A DNA stretch of 64,000 nucleotides from Branchinecta lynchi (taxonomy: Eukaryota > Arthropoda > Branchiopoda > Anostraca > Branchinectidae): the NCBI GenBank assembly GCA_023053575.1, contig JAKZAP010000010.1, positions 17,978,628 to 18,042,627 on the forward strand, in the 5' to 3' direction. Numbering within the stretch: the stretch's first letter is position 1; each line of letters opens with the position of its first letter. Both the position numbers and the translations under genes were made by a program. Shown here piece after piece: positions 22,773 through 33,190 of this stretch. The notes below the pieces were generated by a model. It was not told the DNA's origin. It ran no database searches and worked only from the letters and a program-made list of their open reading frames with translations.

Positions 22773-23080
22773 CAGAGGCGTTACTAGCCAAAATGTTTGT
22801 GGGGGGGGGGGTATTTACCGGCTGGCTGGTCATTTTCACCGACTGTTTTGAGGAAAAATTGCCCGATTTCAGGAAAAACCAACTGTTTTTAAGGAAAAAT
22901 CCATTATATTTAAGAAAAACCGACTCTTTTAAGAAAAATCAACTGTTTCAAAGAACAAAAATGAATGTTTTTTATGAAAAATCCCGGCGCTTCGCGCTGA
23001 CTCGACTATTTTTTACCGACTGGCCGACAACATCGGGGGGGGGCGTCCCTCCTCCCCCCCCCCCATACGTGACGCCCCTG
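22773..23080 (+). mobile_element. B-family hAT-type MITE with 8-bp target duplication
   Basis: 308-bp element. Left end CAGAGGCGTTACTAGCC, right end the complement of CAGGGGCGTCACGTATGG. The octamers outside are CCCATGAC (22765-22772) and GCCATGAC (23081-23088), matching at 7 of 8. CAG...CTG tips and an 8-bp duplication are hAT hallmarks. Inside are G/C runs and repeated CGACTGTTTT phrases. Other copies: 14344-14677, 26036-26205 and 31486-31802. Confidence 0.85.
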
Positions 23081-23088
23081 GCCATGAC

Positions 23089-23409
23089 AGAAGGCAACAA
23101 ATTATGGGAACGAACCCTGGGGTAATTATTATCTCTGCAAACGAATGCATTTCCGCCCTTTAGGCGTTTCCGAGATATGGGCTGAAAACACAAAGTTTAG
23201 CCTATAATTCTCTGCAATCATTTCAAGTTATTTTTCCAAGAGCTAAAATCGAGGGAACCGGTATACTCTTCTTCAGTCGAAAGAGGAGATCCAGTTCTAT
23301 AATAAGGCGATTTTTAACTTTGAATTTAAACAAAAATACGGGATCTCTATTTAGGATGTAGTCAAGATGCGTGGTATGTTGCAGAGATTGGAAAGAAATA
23401 CTAAGAAGT
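23089..23409. other. Unassigned sequence
   Basis: No recognised gene or repeat. Confidence 0.4.
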
Positions 23410-25080
23410 AACAAGAGCTACGAGCTCATATGGCACTTGTACGAGTAGAATGTACAAGAAAGTAGATGAGAACCTCACAAAATACACCCGCCATCCAAAA
23501 ATGCGGTTCGGAAATAGAAATAGGATATTTAGTTTCACTCATTTCTGAGCAGTTCCGGCATCGTCTCGATTGTCTGCAGCAAATGCACATGACTGTTCAA
23601 ACTTTCATCCCAATAAATCCATTTGTTTGATCCCTAGACGTGCTACACGATTTCCGGTACTCACTCTATCTCCACCTACCGTGGTCGAATAAGTTCCATC
23701 CCGATCGCTGCACACTAAGCGTTTGTCAAGATTTCTGGTTCCCTCCACCAGCTCCCCCCCCCCCCAGTGACATCGGATCCGGTCCGGATTTAAAGTGGGA
23801 CGTCTGAGACACGAGGTCATGCTAAATATCAACTTTCATCAAGATCCGACCAACCGTTCGCAAGTTAAAAATACCTCAATTTTGGCTTCCCCGTCCCTCC
23901 ACCCCCCCTCCCAGATGGTCGGATCGGGGAAGTGACTATTTCCTATTTAATCTGGTCGGGTCCTTGGCATGCTTGCCAATTTTCATTGTCCTAGCACATC
24001 AGGAAGCATCGAACTCGCGGGATCACTAGAAATTAGGACCCCCCCCCCCCAACTCCCCCAAAGTGAGCGGATCCGTTCCGGTTATGCCAGTCAGGTATCT
24101 AGGACTTGTGCTTGTTCTTTCTGCCAAGTTTCATCCGGATCTCTTTTTCAAGATTTCCGGTTTCCCCTTCCAACTCCCCCCAATGTCACCGGCGTCTGAG
24201 ACATGAGGTCCTTCCATATGTCAAGTTTCGTTAAGATCCGACGACCCGTTCGTAAGCTGAAAATATTTAATTTTTCCAAATTTTTCCGGATTCCCCGTCC
24301 CTCGACTCCCCTCAAGACCCACCCCCAAGATTCATCGGATCCGGTCCGGACTCGAAATGAGACATCTGAGACACGAGATCTTTCCAGATATCAAGTTTCA
24401 TTAAGATCCGATCACCCGTTCGAAAGTGATGAATGTCCCTATTTTCCGGATTCCGCCCCCTCCCCCACGATGGTCGGATCGGGCAAGTGACTATTTCCAA
24501 CTTAGTCTGGTCGGGTCCCTGATATGCCTGCGAAGTTTCATCGTCCTAGCTTGCGTGGAAGTGCCCAAACTATTATTTATGTTTCTTGACTATGTCCAGG
24601 TTAATCAGGTCGTCAATCTTTTAACAATATATACTCCCGCATACGCTCCCTAACACATCCAATATTCCTGACAAGTTCCATTACCCTAACAATGTAATTT
24701 GTTTAGATCATCCACTTTGTCTACTTTCCCGCATTCGCTCTCTCATACATGGTCTCGTGGCTTAGTTGGTAGAGCGTTGGCCTAATAACTTAAAGGTTCC
24801 TGGTTCGCTCCCGCATTCGCGCAGCGCTTTTTCTTGCTACTTTTCGCTCCACTTTTGCTTTATAGTTTCCGGACTCCCGGATCCGGGGAAAGTCGGATTG
24901 AAGAAATGATTAATTTTAAGTTGAGCTGGTCCGGTCCCTGATATGCCTGCCAAGTTTCATCGTCCTAGCTTATCTGGAAGTGCCCGAACTAGCAAAACCG
25001 GGACCGACAGACCGACAGACCGACTGACGGAAAGAAATTACAATCGCTATATGGCACTTGAGTAAGCTCAAGTGCCATAA
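23410..25080 (+). mobile_element. Family C element, forward, both ends present
   Basis: Left end AACAAGAGCTACGAGCTC-ATATGGCACTTG; right end a hairpin with arms TGGCACTTG (25052-25060) and CAAGTGCCA (25069-25077). In between are tandem degenerate units with TTTCATCAAGATCCGAC, CCCCCTCCCAGATGGTCGGATC and CTGAGACACGAGGTC. A (GACC/GACA)-type tract precedes the right hairpin. It contains a tRNA-like segment at 24753-24831. It ends 137 bp before the next RAPTOR exon. Confidence 0.75.
24753..24831 (+). repeat. tRNA-like segment inside a family C element
   Basis: Has an A-box-like stretch (TGGCTTAGTTGGTAGAGCG), an anticodon-loop-like CCTAATAAC (AAT, as in tRNA-Ile) and a B-box-like GGTTCGCTCCC. The T stem and acceptor stem do not pair, so this is a tRNA relic, not a gene. 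Confidence 0.55.
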
Positions 25081-25216
25081 AAACACTACAAAACTGAAGA
25101 AATGCCAAGCAAGTCGAAGGTTTTTATGTGTAAAGATTTACACCGACTGTACGAATGATGTGTGATTGCCCGGGATATTCCGTATTGTATTTTATGAAAA
25201 ACGTTGTTTCATTTAG

Positions 25217-25360
25217 GTTCGAGCCGCCGGTGTTTACGCTCTCGGCACGTTCATCAGCTCTGTAAGTGAGCGAAGTGATCACTCTAACAACATCGATCAT
25301 ACCACTGCTTTGAAAATGCTCAGTACAGTATCACAAGACGCCAACCCGAAAGTTCGCAAG
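25217..25360 (+). CDS. RPTOR: RAPTOR exon 2 of 5 in window (HEAT-repeat region)
   Basis: 144 bp, 48 codons, phase 0 to phase 0. Acceptor CATTTAG (25210-25216) and donor AAG|GTAAGT. It encodes VRAAGVYALGTFISS, then SERSDHSNNIDHTTALKML, then a DANPKVRK end. In animal RAPTOR the equivalent stretch has VR-AAV-ALGTF, a SxER(T/S)DHS segment, and ends PMVRK, directly after the DPIPE of the previous exon. It therefore continues the HEAT repeats without a gap and supports the join from 16184. The product belongs to the mTORC1 scaffold. Flanks: family C on the left, a hAT relic on the right. Confidence 0.95.
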
Positions 25361-25499
25361 GTAAGTTTCTTTTTCTTTATTCAGTTTCAATCCACTTAGA
25401 CTTAGGAAACCAAATACCTTATATAGCTAGAAAAGGAACTCAGAGTCATAATAAAAATAGTAATAATTTATTGAAAAAAAACTAATACGGTAAATATTT

Positions 25500-25615
25500 T
25501 TTGAGCCCAAGCTGACTTTGAAACATTTATTCAAACAATGTTTGAATAAATTAATAAATTAAAAAAAAAATCATAGCTGACGTATCCGTTGTAAACATTG
25601 TTTGACTAATACGGC
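25500..25615. repeat. Family E remnant with a 27-bp near-palindrome
   Basis: GAGCCCAAGCTGACTTTG and TAGCTGACGTATCCGTTG match, in diverged form, the outer flanks of family E. Between them 25525-25551 is a palindrome, arms ATTTATTCAAACA and TGTTTGAATAAAT around one A. No ribozyme core is present here. Confidence 0.55.
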
Positions 25616-25654
25616 CATACAACAGACGCCTGAAACGCCAACAACAGTTTATAC

Positions 25655-26035
25655 CAGTGGTTCCCAACCTTTTCCGTACCGCGTACCCCTAATCAAGGTT
25701 CGTAAAGATTGCGTACCCCCTTTTTAAGAACGTGAAAAAATACGATAGTTATTATCATAGATGATAAGGCATAAATGTGTAAAAATATATACAGAATCGG
25801 TGAGGCAGTCACTAGAGGCTGCTTTGTAGCAAAAATTTTGTGAAATCTCGGCTTGACGTCGTTAGCAGCATATTTTTTACAGTCAGCCTGTTTCTGTGTT
25901 TGGGTTTGACGTTCTCCGTGCTTTCATCAAGCTGCATTGCAAACTTTTTCGTCAGCTTAATTCGCAACTTGAATGACAATATCACTTGCAATGTCTCTGA
26001 TTCTTCTTGAAACACTGTGAAACACTTGAAACACA
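25655..26035 (-). pseudogene. hAT (ZBED-like) transposase relic
   Basis: The + strand starts with CAGTGGTTCCCAACC, a terminal inverted repeat typical of hAT elements. Reading leftward on the minus strand from 26036, a 74-codon frame contains KLTKKFAMQLDEST and KHRNRLTVKNML. The first resembles the FALQLDES(T/S)D region of ZBED-type hAT transposases; the second resembles their C-terminal end near NRL-VE. The two regions are normally several hundred residues apart, so there is a large internal deletion. The inner end is cut by a B-family element at 26036. Confidence 0.7.
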
Positions 26036-26205
26036 AAAATCGACCATTTTTCAGAAAAACCGACTGTTTTCATGAAAAAAAAATCAACTGCTTTGACGAA
26101 AAATCGCGGTGCTTCGCGCCGACTCGGTTATTTTTTACCGACTGGCCGACGGCATTGGGGGGGGGGGGCGTCCCCCCTCCCCCCCCCCCATTCGTGACGC
26201 TCCTG
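26036..26205 (+). mobile_element. B-family MITE, left end missing
   Basis: Begins inside the family (CGACCATTTTTCAG), continues through G and C runs and ends with CGTGACGCTCCTG, the family's right tip. It joins directly to the hAT transposase relic. Confidence 0.7.
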
Positions 26206-26484
26206 ACTAGTGGTATCCTTGAATGTATGAAGTTCTCTAATCTTCAAGTTCTTGGACCCAGAATCTGTAGCCTATTCATCTTTCCGAACGTTATTTAATT
26301 TAGTTAAACCTCAATTTCATAATCTCTCTTTTCCTTCGGATTCGGGATTTCGTCGACGTTGGTTTGGAAGGTGACACCGGTGCATCACCCAGATACCGAA
26401 ATCGGATGTCGTAGCGTAAAAACTACTTAGGAGAGGGGTGCGGTAGGGAAAGAGGAAACGATTGGTGACTGGGACGAGCAGGTA
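26206..26484. other. Unassigned sequence
   Basis: No recognised feature. Confidence 0.4.
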
Positions 26485-26624
26485 AAAAAAACAAGGAAAT
26501 TCTTCTCTATGATGACTAACCCTACCACGAAAATCCGGAAAGTTTGGCGTGACTCTTCGGAAGACGAAAATATCTGTCTGTTACGGTATAATTCGCAACC
26601 TAGGTTAATTTTCTTTAATCTAGT

Positions 26625-27018
26625 GTGCGTTTTATTCTCACTCTCTCTAGTCTCGATACGTGCGCGATACCGTACCTCAACTACCATATAGTTTCTCGTC
26701 CTTCCACTCCTATCTCATCCTCTCCACTCCCAAATCCTGCCTCCCCCTATCAAAATGTTAGAAGTCGACCAGAAGGAGTGGTAAGTTCTAGGATTCCCAA
26801 GCTCTATCCCGTACCTACAAAACACGCTAGATATGCAAAACGTTTTATTCCCGAGTTCGTGAAATATTGTAACGAAGCGTGAATTCTTTTAAGCGTACTG
26901 CCATTAAATACATGTATTGCAAGTTTTTCTGTTTGTTTGACAATAATCGATAATTTGGTTTATAACCACGACAGTCGATTTTTACAATAAACTTTCTGCC
27001 TATCTATCTATCTACCTC
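26625..27018 (+). pseudogene. LINE 3' end: reverse transcriptase C-terminus and 3' UTR
   Basis: The frame ending at 26882 closes with RIPKLYPVPTKHARYAKRF followed by IPEFVKYCNEA. The frame ending at 61594 closes with RIPRLEPQYYRTERYRNS followed by CIPKFVHIFNKEV. This shared R-I-P-K/R-L ... RY ... IP-FV pattern is like the basic, FIP-containing tail of many non-LTR RT proteins. About 115 bp after the stop comes (CTAT)n at 27000-27013, a plausible LINE 3' tail. The upstream part is not recognisable, so this is a short 3' fragment. Confidence 0.5.
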
Positions 27019-27129
27019 ATTTTTTTAAACTTTACTTCTTTACTACTTCTATTCTTAATTTAAATTTATCTTCAAAAATAAAATGTTCTTTCGTTACTTA
27101 AATATTTAAAGTATTCAATTAAAAGTTTG

Positions 27130-27262
27130 TTCGTGCGATATTTCGACTATTCTTGAAAGGGTCCTCACCAGGCTCAAACCTAGAGAAGTCAACCTGAGAT
27201 CCCTTTTCTAGCGTTTAGAGGAGGATCCTTCCAAGAAGGGCCGAAACATCCCTCAAACAAAT
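27130..27262. repeat. Two facing, decayed family E ribozyme-like motifs
   Basis: On the minus strand (27138-27185) there is CTGGTGA then GAAATATC; on the plus strand (27215-27250) there is AGAGGAGGATCC, AAGAAGGGCC and GAAACATC. Both keep the E layout but have core changes (CTGGTGA, TAGAGGA). They point toward each other, as in the 52150-52790 pair. Confidence 0.5.
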
Positions 27263-28329
27263 TCAGAAGAAGTATTTGGCGCGGTTAGCTTCGGCTCATG
27301 GAATATTTATGCAAAAAGAACACGAACCAAACGAAAACAGCCCAACCCACACCGAAAGGTGCCCTTCCGCCATAGGGTACCTCTAGCCTACTGTGCTGAA
27401 AAACACTAAGCAAGACTCGAATATCTTTACAATACGTTTCAGTTTGATTGGACTATATTTAAAGACAACCCCACACCTCCCAGCTTTACAATTCCACCTC
27501 TCAATTTGGAGATTTCCCAATTTTCCAATACGACAAGAGAGGAAGGTCAAGCTTGGCCTAGCTCTTGAACCAAGCAGCCTTTCGCACTAGGCCTTTTTTT
27601 ACGTCAAGGACCCTTGGACTATCCAATCAATCGCTTAATCGACACTTTCCTCTCTGGCGATCGGATGGGGGGGGGGGGGGCACTTCATCACTTTGTCTAA
27701 AATTCTATCAATTTCCCAATCCAAACTTAAACGGAGTGTTCCAGCTTCACGAGGATAACAATCTATTTTCTAGACAGGATCTGTCCCATAAGGCGATCAA
27801 TCATTGGTCCACTGGGACAAAAAAACACGGGAAGGTTGTCTCAGGCGGTAAACAAGCCAGTTAGGGGAAATCTGATACCACATTAGTATCCTAAAAGGCT
27901 CATATGACGGTGTCCCAAGGGACACTGGGACAGTTTCTAGGGGTTACTTCAAGGTCAATTAGAGAAGAGATATATTCTTTTAAAACCGAAAGGAAACAAT
28001 AGTTTGTTTTGTTCAGTAGGGCTCGTAAAAAAAAAAGTTGAACTTCTCCAGTTTTTCGTGAGTGAACCCAAAGACCGTAACAGTGGAAAGACCGGAAACT
28101 CACATGAACTTCCCGAGTCGCGCAATCAGTGTTTCCTACCGGTAGGACTGCCATTTAAACATCTCGACGTTGATATTTCGACCGATTCCTAATGCGTCAA
28201 CCAAAACGAAAACCAAAACTATCTCACACCAGAGAAAGCACAAATCCCTATTTTCAGATCTAACGCGACATTTTTCACTTAATATAGATTTTGATGACAA
28301 AAAGACAAGGTTTGGCTTCTTCTTTTGTT
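27263..28329. other. Unassigned sequence with a long G run
   Basis: A run of 15 or so G lies at 27666-27681. Otherwise short frames without recognisable domains. Confidence 0.4.
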
Positions 28330-28515
28330 TTTAATCAAATAGCCTCGATCTGAATTGCGGCAAGTCGTACAGTCTTACTGCCGAAAATTGCAGATGTTAA
28401 TATTTGTGCGGCAAACGTATATCCGTCCTTACTTGGAATATGCATCACCGTTCAAGAATTCTTCTCTTTCTACAATGCTCTCGGATCGCCTTAAAATTCT
28501 TCAAAAGAGAGAAGA
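28330..28515 (+). pseudogene. LINE reverse transcriptase C-terminal fragment
   Basis: The + strand frame reads LRQVVQSYCRKL, then VRQTYIRPYLEYASP, then LSDRLKILQKRE. The Y-YIRPxLEYASPxW block followed by (L/I)E-(I/L)QKR is a signature of the segment downstream of the RT thumb in CR1/jockey-type LINEs. Only about 60 codons remain, with no neighbouring RT domains, so it is a relic. Confidence 0.65.
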
Positions 28516-28548
28516 GAGAACCCGAGGAGTTGCCCACTCCCAAAATGG

Positions 28549-28640
28549 TTGTACAGTGGTGCCTGGTGCCCAGCCGGTTCCAGCGGTGCCGGTGCCCAGT
28601 GGTGCCCAGGGAGGGTATACAGTGGTGCCCAGCGAGTGAG
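28549..28640. repeat. GGTGCC-rich minisatellite
   Basis: Repeated (G)GTGCCCAG / GGTGCCTGG phrases, with a CAGTGGTGCCCAG unit present twice. Both strands are open here for that reason; not a gene. Confidence 0.6.
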
Positions 28641-28825
28641 CAACCCCTCGAGAGAACCGTTCTGGGCAAATACCACATATCAGGGCCGGTGGATTCGGAC
28701 TCAGGAATCGTCTCGAGACGCCCTTTTCACCGACTCGGGATCTACTTGTCCCGAGCCACAGTCAGAGTAAACGTCTCGGCCTGGCAAACTATAACCACCA
28801 GGACGACTTCAGCTATCAAGTCTTA

Positions 28826-28990
28826 AGTTTAACCAAAAAGGGCTGTACAACAGATCAGTTATTCACTTGAATAGACTTGAAGACTCGATGAAAATGCTTA
28901 ACTCGTTGCTAAGCAAATCCTTTAATCGATTTACATCGAATGAAATGTTTCTCTCATATTTGTGTACCTCTATACTTGAAATATTCATCA
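28826..28990 (+). mobile_element. F-family MITE fragment (left end)
   Basis: CTTAAGTTTAACCAAAAAGGG, then CTTGAAGACTCGATGAAAATGC and TTGTGTACCTCTATACTTG match the left half of F copies. The right half is missing. Confidence 0.6.
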
Positions 28991-29425
28991 ACTACAACGG
29001 TAAACGGTTTTCGAAATCTTCCTTGTGTCACAGGCAAGAGCGGGTTACAATCTGGAATGAACATTTCCCGAGATTTTGACTCATTAGCCATAAGAAATCC
29101 ACGCTTTTATCGAAATCCAAATTCTCCGAGTCTAGATCTTGTCTTGTCGGACCAGTACTAGAACACAAGGTAAAATATCAAAACCCCTTAGCCAAGTCAA
29201 CATAAATCAGTGTATTGAAATCCAAGATACAACATAAGCTGGCTTATTAGCCAACCGATGGTCATGTTGGAACTTCTTTTTTTAATGATGATATGTCTTG
29301 TATATATTATTTACACAAATTTTGGGCATAAAATGGAATCTTGCCCCCAAATGAACCGTTGACTCCCGCTGCCCGTTGTCCGGGCGTCGGTCCAAGCGGG
29401 ACACAGGCAGTCGGATTTTGCCATA

Positions 29426-29445
29426 GGTTAGGTTAGGTTAGGTTA
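29426..29445 (-). repeat. Interstitial (TTAGG)n telomere-type tract
   Basis: Four perfect GGTTA units, the arthropod telomere repeat in register. It is followed directly by TTATTCTTTATTTTACAC, which looks like the A-rich 3' end of a retroelement in reverse orientation. So the tract may be a retroelement tail rather than a telomere relic. Confidence 0.8.
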
Positions 29446-30160
29446 TTCTTTATTTTACACAAAATCACATTAAACAACTTGTAACAAAAAAACATAAGAA
29501 CTGAACGATACATTCTTCATACATCTTCCTTTATGGATCATGCAGATCCATAGTCTTTATTAGGTGGCAGCTTTGATTTCCGGGTGCTTTTTATGGGGTG
29601 TATTAATGATTTGTTGTTCCACACTCATGTCAATTGTATATAGTTTAGGGACTTAGGGTATGGTTCCAACTCCGGGCTATCTCTCTTCCATCTCGGTAAG
29701 AAAGAAAGTTTTTGATATTTGAAAACAGGTCAATGAGGAGAATTACAATTGCCCGCTTCTTATTATATAAAGAAAAGAAACAACGACAAACGGGAAAGAC
29801 TGTGGTGCGGATCGCCAAAACTGCTTTCTATGCAACTCTGGTGGTCAAAACAGTGACTGAAAATGTATTGCGAATTCTACGATTATTTGTTCATCAGATT
29901 GGCAAGTAAAGAAGGAACAGTAGTGGAAATATGAAACTCGTGTAGCTGCTAAATCCCTTTCCCTCGGTAAGGGGTTCTGAAGGCCAAGTGGTCACAAAAT
30001 TGGCAGGAGCTCAGCCGTTTCATTTTCCGCGGTTCGTAACAACTTTGTCATAGGCTACTTAATCTCAATTTTGTTTCTTGTATTTTTTCTGGAATATCGA
30101 GATGATTATGGAATCGAGAGTGGGTAAACCCCTCGGAACCGTGACATGACCAGACGGCCA
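29446..30160. other. Unassigned sequence
   Basis: No recognised gene. The first 120 bp could be a retroelement 3' UTR (see the TTAGG entry). Confidence 0.4.
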
Positions 30161-30164
30161 GCAG

Positions 30165-30315
30165 TGTAATAACAAAATAATAATACACAGATGGCACTTT
30201 TACACAAGGGACTTGTACCGTGACCAATAAACCATGTAAGCAGAGGGTCCTGGGTTCAAATCCCGGCTGAGGAGCATTTTTGTCTATCAGTTCACAACTT
30301 ATAAAATAACAAACG
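30165..30315 (+). mobile_element. tRNA-derived SINE, copy 1
   Basis: B-box-like GGGTTCAAATCCCGG with a paired T stem, then GCTGAGGAGCATTTTTGTC and TCAGTTCACAACT. The same tail (CATTTTGTTTTTCAGTTCACTA) follows the tRNA part at 61014-61110, and CTTTGTAGTTCACTACTA follows it at 56459-56550. Confidence 0.6.
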
Positions 30316-30629
30316 ATAGCAAAAGATTGTAGGCTATTGCTTTGTGTCTGGAGTTGTGGTATGACGTCTCGAACAAGACTGAACGTTTCGATGGGATCCA
30401 GAAACTTAAATATTATAAATTTCCTGATACAGACAATAATCGGGTCTGACAGATTTCCAGAATGCGTGAACTTGCAGATCCCTTCCTTAAAGTGCGAACA
30501 CACGATCAGGATTTTCAAGGCCGGATTTTCTGAACTTTCATCATCAAATTGAAAAAATTAAACTTTTCCATATGGAAGTGATGATGGGGCCAAAAATCCC
30601 TGCAGGAATGCCAGTCCGGAAGCTCCCTA

Positions 30630-30785
30630 TACTGTAAAAAGTTTATTCGAATACGGGTACAGTATTTGCTAGTGGGATTAATCTTCTCTAATGAGATAAG
30701 ATTAATCCGAATTAGGGGTAATCTTATCTCAATAAAGAAAAGATTAATCCCAGTAGCAAATACTGCAAGATTTTTTTTTACAGTG
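30630..30785. mobile_element. Tc1/mariner-type MITE, 156 bp
   Basis: Inverted ends TACTGTAAAAAG and the complement of CACTGTAAAAAA. The inner arms also pair (GCAGTATTTGCTA, GGGATTAATCTT). TA lies on both sides (30628-30629 and 30786-30787). CACTGTAAAA-type ends and TA duplication fit Tc1/mariner. Confidence 0.75.
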
Positions 30786-31109
30786 TATCCTGATCGTGTT
30801 CGCACTATTCGAGGTAACATTTTTCGCCGAAAAGAACATCTGAGAATAGTTTAATTCGTAAACTTCCGACCAAACGTTCTCAGATTCATCGTATCCACTT
30901 CCCGTTTAACAGCCTTCCACAAAGTTCAACTGATGACTTTTATGTCCTTTTATTTTAAGACCTCCTTCTCCCCAGCTATGGCAAAAAGAGTGAACCGTTA
31001 AGAAAAATAACAACAGATATGGATTCAGTATGCGTTCTTACCCTCGAACCGAAACTCTAATAAACATGGGAATTAAACTCCAGTTCAGTGCCATAGGCGG
31101 AAATCTTAC

Positions 31110-31485
31110 GAATTTAAATAAACATTAAAGCCTGAAAGGTTGTTCGCAATAACAGGAAATCGCTGGACAGCTAAGCCCGGTCCGAAGCAGCTTCTGACGA
31201 TTGTTTATCAGATAGAATGAAAATGAGCGGTGCAGGCGAAACTTTTGAAATCTGCTTTTTTCTGACAAACACTACTTCCCCCGTACGAATTCTAGCTTTA
31301 AAGTGGTTCAACCCCCAAAACTAAAGCCTAAAACGACAACCAAAGACGCCTCCTTCGATTAAATAAAGTCTACTGCGATAGAAACACTGCGAAGTAACAG
31401 CCCACTCCATTATGCCATTCTGTCATGCTAGAAACATACGACTGGGAATACGATTCTTAAAGTCTCACTCGCTCAAAGCATACAC
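31110..31485. repeat. Family N fragment
   Basis: TCAGATAGAATGAAAATGAGCG and ACTACTTCCCC-CGTACGAATTCTAGC, followed by AAGCCTAAAACG, match 48375-48525 and, more loosely, the 5' half of the hAT-like element at 58376-59792. Confidence 0.55.
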
Positions 31486-31802
31486 CCCCCCAATGCTGTC
31501 GGCCAGTCGGTAAAAAGTAATCGAGTCGGCGCGAAGTGCCGCGTTTTTTCGTCAAAATAGTTGATTTTTTTCATGAAAATAGTCGTTTTTTCTGAAAGTC
31601 AATTTTTCGTCAAAATAGTCGGTTTTTCCGAAAATCAGTGAATTTCTCTGAAAATCAGTCGATTTTTTTCAAAACCGTCATTTTTTGTTGTTGAAAACAG
31701 TCGTTTTTCTGCAGAAACAGTCGGTAATAATTGCCAGCCAGTCGGTAAATGCCTGGTCCCCCCCCCCCCCCCCCGAGAACATTTTGGCTAGTGACGCCTC
31801 TG
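31486..31802 (-). mobile_element. B-family MITE
   Basis: TCGGCCAGTCGGTAAAAAG, CGAGTCGGCGCGAAG and a chain of CAGTCGATTTTT units ending TTTTGGCTAGTGACGCCTCTG. The left tip is degenerate. Confidence 0.7.
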
Positions 31803-32054
31803 GCTCGCTAACTCGGTTTCTTGGTGAGCCTAAACTAGCCGTACTGACTTTGCCCGGCGCACTACCAGCACGAGATTCAGCTTATCTGGGTGGGCCCCTA
31901 TTTTGGCCCTTTTTTATGATCTGGCGCTCAGTGAGTTTACTCCCGGTTCACGCCCGGCTTAGTTTACTTATTTTGACAGTTCGCTACCAGCTAGCTTTTT
32001 CCTCTCTGAGTGGGGGGGGGGATGTGTAACCCTCTCCCCCCTAGCAACGCCCCT
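31803..32054. mobile_element. Family J hAT-like MITE fragment
   Basis: Shares AACTAGCC-TACTGACTTT and CCCGG-G-ACT-CCA with 50740-50785 and ends CTAGCAACGCCCCTG, a hAT-type right tip. A G run precedes the tip. Confidence 0.5.
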
Positions 32055-32061
32055 GCCTATC

Positions 32062-32670
32062 ACCCATTCACTTAAAGAGGCTTGAAGACCCGATGAAAAT
32101 GCGTTACTTCGTTGCTCCACTATACTCTATAACGTGCCAGTGAATCTCTGGAACGAGAACGAGAAACGGTGCGCGAACGACTCAAACTCAGCAACTCCAA
32201 TCCTGTGTCAACCAATCACGGCGTTTGTTGGGGACAGCTGTGGTGCCGCTTCCGGCTCTTACGCTAGGTGCAGAGCAATTCTGCGTCGGCACTGAGAGTT
32301 AGTCATCAAGAGTATTCACAAACAATCGATTTTCATATAGTGTAATCTCCCGGTCAGACTTGTTGTACCTCTTTGCGCTTGTACCTGTCTTGTATGCTTG
32401 ACGAAAGCGTTTTACGAAAAAGAAGTGTTCACGCAGTGAGCTACCTTCCGCGAGCTGATCACTGCACCGAAAGCTACGTTTGAATTGAGAATCAAACTCC
32501 GCGTAGAATTTCGCGTTGTAAGGACGGCCGTAGATGTTCTGAACGTCATGCCAGAGGAACTAATGAAAAATAAAAATAATACTTAACACAAACCAGAAAA
32601 GACAGTGTATTGAGTTAAATGATACAAGAATAAATCTGCTTTTCAGTTAAACTTTAACGGCCAACGTCTA
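32062..32670 (+). mobile_element. F-family MITE split by a family G insertion
   Basis: F-family sequence from CACTTAAAGAGGCTTGAAG to TTGCTCCACTATA, then about 210 bp of foreign sequence (32125-32335, family G-like, see 15296). F then resumes at TTCATATAGTGTAATCTCC and ends with TTTTCAGTTAAACTTTAA at about 32665. Confidence 0.65.
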
Positions 32671-32869
32671 CTATTGTATAAATCTTGATCTTGTCTACGC
32701 ATTTCGTTAACAAGAATTAAAGGAACAATAAAAACTTATTTACTGTTAGGGTCAGGCAGGAAGAGTTACTTATACATAACTAGACCTACGTTGCCTGGGC
32801 AACGGGAAGGCTTTGCTTTCATACGAATTGAACATGGTGTTTTGCTAGAAATCATCGGTGGGTGATTTT

Positions 32870-33190
32870 GTTAAAGTGAATTTTTCAAAAGCAGAGATCC
32901 GTTTTAAAGTATTCAACTGTTTTAGATATTGAAACATAAACTTTAAATAGTGCGAGTTGTCCTTTAAGCCATAGAGGACCCATGAACACTACTCTGGATC
33001 TTTGAAGTACGTCTACAGCCTTATTGTTGAACCGCTTTAGATCTGGCCAAAGTTTCCACGCTAGGCGAGTAGGTAAGGTGCTGATCATTGTCATCCAAGG
33101 GTGGGCCTTTTCAAGTGCGTCTAAAATCCTTAATACTGAATTACTTTAAGTTTGGCCAAAGTTTCGAAGCTAGGGAGGCATTTCCAGTCG
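32870..33190. repeat. A-family fragment followed by a two-unit tandem repeat
   Basis: 32875-32967 ends GTGCGAGTTGTCCTTTAA, the right tip of family A. 32996-33070 and 33110-33187 are two diverged units sharing CTTTGGCCAAAGTTT-like and ACGTCTA/GCGTCTA phrases. A GTTGCCTGGGCAAC palindrome lies nearby at 32792-32805. Confidence 0.5.

Noticed and set aside
30048..30518. 156-codon minus-strand frame
   Set aside because: It runs through the SINE; the segment PGFEPRTLCLHG is a translated tRNA B-box region, a common artefact.
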